Origin: Phycisphaerales bacterium
Lineage (GTDB): Bacteria; Planctomycetota; Phycisphaerae; UBA1845
Direction of reading: 5' to 3'
NCBI GenBank assembly: GCA_013140575.1
Contig: JABFSN010000035.1
Span: 1 to 51,177, forward strand
Length of the DNA stretch: 51,177 bases
The position numbers were made by a program, and so were the translations under genes. This document shows, in pieces, positions 24,031-31,339 of this stretch (positions are counted from its first letter, which is position 1; each line of letters opens with the position of its first letter). The notes under the pieces are model-generated. The model saw only the letters and a list, made by a program, of their open reading frames with translations. It was not told where the DNA came from and made no database searches.

Positions 24031-27015
24031 CTAGGGCTGGATGCAGTCCTCCGTTACCAGTTCGTTCGGGTTGGGATAATCTTCCGGAATTCCTGGCGCC
24101 GTCACCGCCTCAACCCGTTCGATTCGTTCGACCACCGCGAAGTTCAGCTTCAGCAGCTTCCCCAACAGATCGCCCCCCGCGTCAAAACCGTACGCCTCCA
24201 TCACGGCCGCGTCGAGATCGCCATGCGCCTGTTTGAGCGGATTCTTACCCGGCAGCTCCATTCCGCGATAGACCGCCCGCAGACCGCCCTTGATCTTCGT
24301 CAACGCGTCCGCACGGATCGCACGCACGTCACGGCCCGCCTTGGCCACGGCGCGAATCTGCTTTGCCTTCGGTTTCTGCGGCCACGGAAACGTGTCGAAC
24401 ACCGACTTCGGCGTATAGCGAAAATCCGATTTTAATTTCGAACATTTTGCTACAAACCACTGCCAGTGCACCGCCGATTGAAGCACGCCGAAACTGTAGT
24501 CATCTTCAAACGCAAACACCTGTAATGAGTTGTCCGGCAATATCACTTTGGAAATAAATGCGAACACCGGTCGCTTCGTCACGCGCGAACATACGATGAA
24601 GCGCCGTTTGCCGCGAATGGCTTTGCGCAGTCCCTGTCGTACGTTCCAGAATTGCCACCAGCGGTCAAGATGTTCCAGTCGCGCGACGGCCATATCCGGC
24701 TCCTTCGCCTCCTCGGCTTTCTTCCGAACCGCGGGCAATACGTTGATCTCCAGGTGCTTCAATAGGACAGGCGCGCGCAGTGCTTCAAGAATTGACATAT
24801 GCCCGAAATCAATGACCCATCGCCTGGGCGTTCCGTCGCCGCCGAGAAGATCTCGGCCGATCTGGTAGGGTCTTACGAACTTCTCGATGCTTTGCTCCCG
24901 GCGAGTGAATGTCTCATGGAGCTCGAGTGAAACGACGAATCCGTCATATCCCGGAACAACCCCCTGAAAACACAACTGCGGCTTCTGATTGCACCGCAGC
25001 GTTGGTGCGTTGCTGACATCCACCATATCCGACAATGCCGAATTGATCTCCGCACACTCGCGCTCCGTCAATTCAAATTCCTTCGTCGTCGGACCGTCGC
25101 CGCGCTTGCGTATTCTCTTTCGCTCCGGCGGTGGGTCGGCTCTCTGCCACAACCGCCGTGTCTTCGGCAATAATCGTCTGTCCTTGGTCTTGACCCAGTT
25201 CACGATGGAGACGTGCACGTTTGCCTCGCCCGACCACGGCTGATTTTCCACGGCCTCAATAATGGTGCCCGTCTTGACCACGTGGTCCAGTCCGCCCTCG
25301 CGCGACTTGTTGTTGCGAATGTTCTGCGTACCCGCCAGTCCCGCCCGCCCCGCCACCGGATCCTCCCGCGTGCACGCCGGCAGCCGGTCGTGCGCCGCCC
25401 GGAACCAGTACACGCAATAATCCGCCATCCCCGGCACGTCGGGATAGGCTTTGCGCACCGCGTTCACGTAATCCACCCCGCGCTCCGGCTTCAAACGCTT
25501 CGCCCCCAGAAACGGCGGGTTGCCGATGATCACGTCCGCCCTCGGCCATTCCGCCGGCGCGATGCGTCCCACCTTCCACGGATCTTCCTCCATTTCCGCG
25601 AAGAGCATCGTCGGCAGTGGAACGCCGCCGTTCTTGAACGGCGTGACCAGCGCGTCGCCCGCCGTGAAATTGTCGTCCAGATTATCGAGCGGCAGCGGCC
25701 GTTCGGTGGCGTGCAATTCGTCGATCGCCAGCTTGCGGGCGATCATCATCGTCACCTTGGCGATCTCCACCGCGAACGGATTGATGTCCATTCCGAAAAA
25801 CTGGTTCGCGGTCACGAATCCGAACTGTCGCTGTTCCCGATCGGCAGTCTTCGTTTTCCGCTCGCTGATGCGTTCGAGCAGCCGCGCCTCCAGTCGCTTC
25901 AACTCTCGATAGGCGATGTACAGAAAATTCCCCGAACCACAGGCCGGGTCCAGAACCCGATACGTCTGCATCCGCTGCCGAAGGCGCTCCAGCTCCGCCG
26001 GCGACGACGCGTTTTCAATCAACCCCCGCCACGGCTCCACGATCGTCGGCCCTACGATCTTCATGATGTCCGTGGGATGCGTGAAGTGCCCCCCGAACGC
26101 GTGCCGTTCGCCGGCTTCCAACGAGTGCTCTAATAGCGTTCCAAATATCTCCGGGCGAACTTTCGACCAGTCCGCTTCCGACGCCCGCCGAAGTTGATTC
26201 AGCTCGTCGTCATGAAGTTCCACACGCGCCGGAATCTCGAACAACCCGCCGTTGAAATAGTCCACGCCCCTGTAGCGCCCTCCGCTGATCGGCCGCGGGG
26301 AGTTCATCGCCTCGAACAACCCACCCAGCAAGTCGAAACTGTCCGTCGGCGACCTGCACTCCGCCAGCAGCCGCGACACGAAGTACCGTTCCAGCAGTCC
26401 GATGTCCTCCGCGAACAGCGCCACTAGCATTTGCAGCGTAAACCGCTGGGCCAGATCGCGCGGCACCTTCCGGTGAATCAGCTTGTTGAAACACGTTGCC
26501 AGCTTGTCCGCCGCGTCGCGCGTCACCTGCTCGTGGTCGTTTTCAAAGATCGGCCGGTCGTGGGATGGGAATAGAAACGCCAGCGGTCCGTCACGCGTCG
26601 GCAGTTCCGCAAGCGGAAGCCGATCCACCGGCGTGTCCATCTGCGTCTCGAAGTCGAACACCCACAGTTCGTCGAAGTTGCATAGAATCACGTACCGCGG
26701 CCGGCCGGGTACCAATCGCACCCAGTAGTCAAACGCCTGCCGGTAGTGACGGTTCAAGTCCTCGCCGCGCCGCTTCATCTCGATCAGGACGAACGGCTTC
26801 CACACGTAATCGGCGAACGCCACACCGCCACCCGCGTCCCGCCCCTTGCGAACGCGAAACTCCGGCGTCCCGCCCACCTCCAGGCAGCCCTTGTGCCCCA
26901 ACGCCTGAAACAGGCGATCCAGGAAGATCTGCGCCTCACCTTTTTCATCGCCCGTGATGGTGGCGCGTGACCACTCCACGAATGCCGACAAGCGTGCGTT
27001 ACGGTCACCGCTCAT
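24031..27015 (-). CDS. Type IIL/IIG restriction-modification enzyme (MmeI-like)
   Basis: A 994-residue single-chain nuclease and N6-adenine methyltransferase. The N-terminal half holds a PD-(D/E)xK-like site (D69-x9-E79-x-K81 in FVLIEMK). The methyltransferase core has motif I LDPACGSGNFLY near 352 and motif IV N499-P-P-F502. The C-terminal third is the target-recognition and helical region. The chain appears intact, with no stop or frameshift. No separate methylase, specificity subunit, DISARM or BREX gene is adjacent, so it seems a stand-alone system. By eye the recognition region (about 24410-25150) is less GC-rich than its neighbours, compatible with transfer. The recognition sequence cannot be read from the protein. 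Confidence 0.88.
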   Translation of the reverse strand: MSGDRNARLSAFVEWSRATITGDEKGEAQIFLDRLFQALGHKGCLEVGGTPEFRVRKGRDAGGGVAFADYVWKPFVLIEMKRRGEDLNRHYRQAFDYWVRLVPGRPRYVILCNFDELWVFDFETQMDTPVDRLPLAELPTRDGPLAFLFPSHDRPIFENDHEQVTRDAADKLATCFNKLIHRKVPRDLAQRFTLQMLVALFAEDIGLLERYFVSRLLAECRSPTDSFDLLGGLFEAMNSPRPISGGRYRGVDYFNGGLFEIPARVELHDDELNQLRRASEADWSKVRPEIFGTLLEHSLEAGERHAFGGHFTHPTDIMKIVGPTIVEPWRGLIENASSPAELERLRQRMQTYRVLDPACGSGNFLYIAYRELKRLEARLLERISERKTKTADREQRQFGFVTANQFFGMDINPFAVEIAKVTMMIARKLAIDELHATERPLPLDNLDDNFTAGDALVTPFKNGGVPLPTMLFAEMEEDPWKVGRIAPAEWPRADVIIGNPPFLGAKRLKPERGVDYVNAVRKAYPDVPGMADYCVYWFRAAHDRLPACTREDPVAGRAGLAGTQNIRNNKSREGGLDHVVKTGTIIEAVENQPWSGEANVHVSIVNWVKTKDRRLLPKTRRLWQRADPPPERKRIRKRGDGPTTKEFELTERECAEINSALSDMVDVSNAPTLRCNQKPQLCFQGVVPGYDGFVVSLELHETFTRREQSIEKFVRPYQIGRDLLGGDGTPRRWVIDFGHMSILEALRAPVLLKHLEINVLPAVRKKAEEAKEPDMAVARLEHLDRWWQFWNVRQGLRKAIRGKRRFIVCSRVTKRPVFAFISKVILPDNSLQVFAFEDDYSFGVLQSAVHWQWFVAKCSKLKSDFRYTPKSVFDTFPWPQKPKAKQIRAVAKAGRDVRAIRADALTKIKGGLRAVYRGMELPGKNPLKQAHGDLDAAVMEAYGFDAGGDLLGKLLKLNFAVVERIERVEAVTAPGIPEDYPNPNELVTEDCIQP

Positions 27016-27247
27016 GGTCCTGATTATGACCCCATCCCCCGCGTTTCCACAACCCGCCCGGCGCCGGAATCCCGCCCGCGCTGGCTTCGCGGCACGTCAG
27101 GTCCGCTCCGTTCGTTGCACGCGCCGGAATCGCCGTAATCGGGCGACGTTGTGATTTACTGTCCACCCTCGACGCGAGCCCCCCGAAACGCCATAATCCG
27201 CCTTGTATTTCAGTCGTTTCTGCGTCCCAGTGTTCGGGTGGTCAAAC

Positions 27248-28732
27248 GTGCTGCGTTTTCGAGTCTACCAACAGGGTAAACCCGTCAAGAATCTCGACCT
27301 GTCCGGCGCGTACCTCTTCGGGAGCGACGGCGTGCCCCTCCGCGCCGACCTCAACTTCGCCGACGGCGTCATCACCTGCACCAAACGCGCCACCGGACCC
27401 GCCGGCCTCGCCCTCCTCTGGCCCGTCGACGGCGCGGGCAGACTCCTCCTCGAAACCACCCGCCTCACCGAACGTGACGAGCCCTTCGTGCTCAACGTCG
27501 AACTCGCCCGCGGACAGCTCATGCGCATCAGCCACAAATCCGAAGACTGGGGACTCTTCGACTGCGCCGACGCCCGACCGCTTAACGAGGACGCCTCGGC
27601 GGCCACCGACCTACTCATCCGCGCTCTGCAGGCCGACGACCCCGCCGTCGCCGCCCAGCGCGCCGACGAATCGCTCGGCAAGTCCATCCGCGCCGGCGAG
27701 GCCATGACCGCCTTTCACGCGGGCGTTCTGCTCGAACGCCGCAAGCAGACCGCCGGCTTCACCCGCCGCGTCTTCGGGTGCCACGCCGACCCCGCCGCCG
27801 TCGTCGACACCGGCGCCAAGCTGTTGGCAGAATCCTTCGATTTCGTCACCCTCCCCTTTGCGTGGAAGCAGATCGAACCCAAGGAGCAGGCCTTCAATTA
27901 CAAACCACTCGACACCTGGGTCGAGTGGTTCTCCAAAAACCACATCCCCATGAAGGGCGCCTCCCTGGTCAGCTTTCAGGAGAACGCCATCCCCGACTGG
28001 CTCTACATCTGGGAACACGATTTCGAAACCGTTCGCGATCTCGTCGCCGAACACATCCGCCGCATCGTCAACCGCTACGGCCGCTACATTCAGGTGTGGG
28101 ACGTCATCAGCGGCGTCCACGGCATCCAGGGCTTCAGTTTCAATTTCGAGCAGCTCATCGAATTGACCCGCGTCGCCGCCACGGTCACCCGGCAGGTCGC
28201 CCCGCGTTGCGTCTCGATCATCGAGTTGATCGCCCCCTGGGGCGAATACTACGCCCGCAACCAGCGGACCATCCCGCCCATGTTGTACGCCGAAATGCTG
28301 GTGCAGAGCGGAATCCAATTCGACGCGCTTGGCCTCCAATTCTGCTTCGGCGCCGGCGTCGACGGCATGTTCGTCCGCGACATGCTCCAGATTTCCGCGC
28401 TCATGGACAAGTTCGGCGGCTTCGGCAAGCCCGTTCATTTGACCGCGGTTCAGGTGCCCTCGGCAGTCGGCAAGGGCGTGACCGACCCACCCGGCGGCGT
28501 CTGGCGCCACCGTTGGAACGAATCCGTCCAGTCGCAGTGGCTCCGGGAATTCTACACCATCGCCCTCAGCAAACCCTTCGTCGAAACCGTCTCTTGGCGC
28601 TCGCTGGCCGACGTCCCTGGCGGACCCGTCCCCCACGGCGGACTGCTCAAGACTGATCTCGCCCGCAAAGAGGCCTTCAACAGCCTCGCCGCCCTCCGCC
28701 GCGACATCCTTCCCAATGTCGCCCCCGAATGA
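27248..28732 (+). CDS. GH10-like protein lacking both catalytic glutamates
   Basis: A 494-residue protein with an N-terminal beta domain (about 1-120) and a TIM-barrel domain whose order of segments follows GH10 endo-xylanases (PFAWKQIEPKEQAFNY, IQVWDVISG, ALGLQFCFG, GKPVHLTAVQVP). The GH10 acid/base motif WDVVNE reads WDVISG at 284-289, and the nucleophile motif ITELD reads LTAVQ with Ala400, so normal retaining hydrolysis is not expected. There is no signal peptide. It may bind a sugar or have a changed activity. The start is GTG 27248; a TTG 15 codons earlier would add a non-conserved-looking leader. It overlaps the next gene by 17 bases. Confidence 0.8.
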   Translation: MLRFRVYQQGKPVKNLDLSGAYLFGSDGVPLRADLNFADGVITCTKRATGPAGLALLWPVDGAGRLLLETTRLTERDEPFVLNVELARGQLMRISHKSEDWGLFDCADARPLNEDASAATDLLIRALQADDPAVAAQRADESLGKSIRAGEAMTAFHAGVLLERRKQTAGFTRRVFGCHADPAAVVDTGAKLLAESFDFVTLPFAWKQIEPKEQAFNYKPLDTWVEWFSKNHIPMKGASLVSFQENAIPDWLYIWEHDFETVRDLVAEHIRRIVNRYGRYIQVWDVISGVHGIQGFSFNFEQLIELTRVAATVTRQVAPRCVSIIELIAPWGEYYARNQRTIPPMLYAEMLVQSGIQFDALGLQFCFGAGVDGMFVRDMLQISALMDKFGGFGKPVHLTAVQVPSAVGKGVTDPPGGVWRHRWNESVQSQWLREFYTIALSKPFVETVSWRSLADVPGGPVPHGGLLKTDLARKEAFNSLAALRRDILPNVAPE

Positions 28733-29126
28733 TCCAACGCCCGCGCCACCGCCGGTCGATTCGCCGACGCGAGCGACCAACCCCTACGCCGTCCGCGTCG
28801 CCGTACTGACGCTCGTCGTCGCCGTGGCCGCATGGGCATGGCGATGGACGCGCGTGACCATCCCCGACGCCGGACAGGTCGCCTCGCAAATCGCCGACCG
28901 CCCCGCCGGACTGAATCCCAACATCGCCACACCCGCCGAACTCGCCGCCCTGCCCGGCATCGGACCCGGCAAGGCGGCCGCCATCCTCGACTACCGCGAA
29001 CGTCACCGTGACCCCGACAACCCCGAGGCGCCGGTTTTCCGTTCCATCGACGATCTCGACGCCGTCCACGGCATCGGTCCGGCCACCCTCGAACGCCTCG
29101 CCCCGTGGCTCTACTTCGACGATTGA
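28716..29126 (+). CDS. ComEA-like helix-hairpin-helix membrane protein
   Basis: A 136-residue protein with a Pro-rich N-terminus, one membrane helix (about 26-43), and two helix-hairpin-helix units: NPNIATPAELAALPGIGPGKA near 66-86 and FRSIDDLDAVHGIGPATLERL near 107-128. The paired GIGP loops bind DNA phosphate backbone in ComEA, which takes up DNA at the cell surface. The membrane anchor fits that; no other competence gene is in the window, so the role is open. The ATG lies inside the 3' end of the GH10-like gene, suggesting coupling. Confidence 0.85.
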   Translation: MSPPNDPTPAPPPVDSPTRATNPYAVRVAVLTLVVAVAAWAWRWTRVTIPDAGQVASQIADRPAGLNPNIATPAELAALPGIGPGKAAAILDYRERHRDPDNPEAPVFRSIDDLDAVHGIGPATLERLAPWLYFDD

Positions 29127-29301
29127 CCGAAACCCATCCTTGCGCCGCCCCCGTCCGAACAGTGCCCCATCCCTCTGCCGCACGATCGTGACCAGCGTAG
29201 GTCGGGTCATCGGCCGGGGATGCCCAACGCGTCCATAGCGCGTGGAATTCCGCAGTGTCAGAGCGGACGGGTACTCAATAAACGCGGATTTTCTATGGAA
29301 C

Positions 29302-29317
29302 TGGCACGTGAAATGCT
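29302..29317 (+). promoter_or_regulatory. Sigma-54 (-24/-12) promoter before the 613-residue secreted protein
   Basis: TGGCACG-TGAA-ATGCT matches the sigma-54 consensus TGGCACG-N4-TTGCW with one difference (A for the first T of the -12 box), and GG and GC are correctly spaced. A start about 12 bases downstream (near 29328) would leave a leader of about 28 bases before ATG 29356. Confidence 0.65.
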
Positions 29318-29355
29318 ATAGGATTCACTGAAACTCATAAGCGCAAGATGGAACA

Positions 29356-31197
29356 ATGAAGCGGAAGCGCATTTTCCGGGCGGCAATCGTGGTTGCGTTT
29401 TCGCTCAACTGTCCTCGTACGCCGGGAGGCGAGCCGACCCCGAGGGAATCCGGCCCGCCGGAGCCGATCGTCGTCCGCGTGCCGGGGACGGTGGACGATC
29501 CCACGCTGCCACGCACCGTCATCACCCCCGTGCTGCACAGCACCGACCCGGCCCCGGGGATTCCCAACGCGTCCATCGTCACCTTCATCCGGCCGGCCAT
29601 CGACGGCGCGGGCAACGTGCTGTTCTGGGGGCAATTCCGCCGCGACGGCGAGCCCTTCGCGCGATCCGCGTTGTGGTACGGCCAGCCCGGCAAGCTCGTG
29701 CCCATCATGTACGACGGCATGCCCGCGCCGCACTTCCCGCCGGGCGTGGAGATCGGCGAGCCGAGCAGCAGTTCAGCCATTGCCGAAAACGGGATGCTGG
29801 CACTCACCGTCGGGCTGCGCGGACCGGGCATCACGGCGGGGTTCAACGATCGGGTGATCTACGTCGGTTGGCCGGGGAGGCTCCGCAAGGGATTGCAGGG
29901 CGGCGATCCGGCCCCGGGCACGGAACGCGGGACCATCATCGACTTGACGCTGCCGTTCGGATTCGGCGCGCAGATCAGCGACAACGGCGTGCTCATGGTG
30001 CTGGCCTACCTGTCCGGTTCGAAAGTGGACGACACCAACGACCGGGCCATGTGGATCGGCCCCCACGGCGATCTGAAACTCGTCTGGCGCAAAGGCATGA
30101 TCGCACCGGGCACTAATGGCGCGCGATTCAGATGGGCGGATTCCATCAAGTTCAACCATGCCGAACAGGTTGCGTTCCGCGGCGGGCTGGTACACGAACA
30201 CGGCGTGGGCTTCGAAAACGGCACCGGCTATTGGTGGGCCGACGATGGGCAGATGAGTCTCGTCGCCCGCGGCGGCGATCAGGCCGCGGAGCTTCCGCCG
30301 GGAGTTCTGTATCGAGCCAACAGCACGAGCGACCCGGCGATAAGTGCACAAGGTAGTATTTCATATTTGATGGGCCTCACCGGCACAGGAGCGACTCCCG
30401 ACAACGACATCGCACTGTGGGTCATTCGCGATGGAACCACTTCGCTGGTGGCGCGGAAGGGCGACCCGGCACCGCTGGCAGGTCAAGACGTCGCGCTCGC
30501 GTCTGTCAGCCACAGCTTCCTCGGGGCGAGCGAACGGACAGCATACGGCGTTAAGTACCGCGGACCAGCGATCGACGCAACCAACGCTTATTCTCTCCAC
30601 TTGGGAGATTCCGGCGGCCCCGCTCAGTCGCTTCGCGACGGGGACACTGCGCCGGCATTTGACCCTGCAGCAAGGCTCTACGGTGTTGGGGCGATGCCGA
30701 GCGAACTGATCATGAACGACCCTGGTGACGTGGTTGCACCCACTGAGATCGTGGGCTCGGGTGTCGGGCCGCTGAACAGAGTGGTCTTGTGGCAGCGCGA
30801 CGATTTGCGGGACGCCTGGTTTCCGATCCTTCGGACCGGGATGGACGTCGGCGGGCAGAGCTGGTTTGCCGACGGGGTTAACGGTTTTGACGCGTACTGG
30901 AGCATGACCGGCGGAAGCGACGGGGAGCGGCAGAGTTTTAATGACGCGCGAGAGCTTGCGTTAATCCTCAAGATGGTGGATGGCAGCAAGGGCATTTTCG
31001 TGGTGCAGTTTGATTGGCTTGGTGATACGGATGGAGACGCCGATGTCGATCTGATCGATTTTGCCGCATTTCAGAGGTGCTTCGCCATTGCGGGCGACGA
31101 CGATTGCGTAACATTCGACTTTGATGAAAGCGGCGAGATCGATGAAACCGACTACGGTTGGTTTGCGCGAGCGTTGACCGGATTGCGAACGGATTGA
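29356..31197 (+). CDS. Secreted repeat protein with EF-hand/dockerin-like tail
   Basis: A 613-residue protein with a short signal-like N-terminus (about 1-20). The middle (about 50-540) is a series of beta units with recurring phrases such as 'ARGGDQA', 'ARKGDPAP', 'QGGDPAPG', 'LRDGDTAP' and 'ISDNGVLM', typical of the planctomycete/myxobacterial beta-propeller-like repeat family (DUF7453-like). The tail holds DTDGDADVDLIDF (about 555-567) and FDFDESGEIDETDY (about 589-602), two calcium-loop-like segments as in dockerins. It is probably a surface or cell-wall protein; no enzyme site is seen. A sigma-54 promoter lies just upstream. Confidence 0.75.
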   Translation: MKRKRIFRAAIVVAFSLNCPRTPGGEPTPRESGPPEPIVVRVPGTVDDPTLPRTVITPVLHSTDPAPGIPNASIVTFIRPAIDGAGNVLFWGQFRRDGEPFARSALWYGQPGKLVPIMYDGMPAPHFPPGVEIGEPSSSSAIAENGMLALTVGLRGPGITAGFNDRVIYVGWPGRLRKGLQGGDPAPGTERGTIIDLTLPFGFGAQISDNGVLMVLAYLSGSKVDDTNDRAMWIGPHGDLKLVWRKGMIAPGTNGARFRWADSIKFNHAEQVAFRGGLVHEHGVGFENGTGYWWADDGQMSLVARGGDQAAELPPGVLYRANSTSDPAISAQGSISYLMGLTGTGATPDNDIALWVIRDGTTSLVARKGDPAPLAGQDVALASVSHSFLGASERTAYGVKYRGPAIDATNAYSLHLGDSGGPAQSLRDGDTAPAFDPAARLYGVGAMPSELIMNDPGDVVAPTEIVGSGVGPLNRVVLWQRDDLRDAWFPILRTGMDVGGQSWFADGVNGFDAYWSMTGGSDGERQSFNDARELALILKMVDGSKGIFVVQFDWLGDTDGDADVDLIDFAAFQRCFAIAGDDDCVTFDFDESGEIDETDYGWFARALTGLRTD

Positions 31198-31339
31198 ACG
31201 GAACTCTGGGCATCGATGAAAGGACGATGCGTGCAAGGTAGTGCTGGTTCAGCGTTTGAGGGAACTGAAACGGATTTGTTGTATTCGTCCGTCGCCGCGT
31301 CATGGGACGCGGCACGACCGACAGAACAGGAGTTCAACA

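Noticed and set aside
24031-28732. DISARM- or BREX-like defence island around the restriction-modification gene
   Set aside because: No helicase, phospholipase D, PglZ or BrxC-like gene is adjacent; neighbours are purC and a GH10-like protein.
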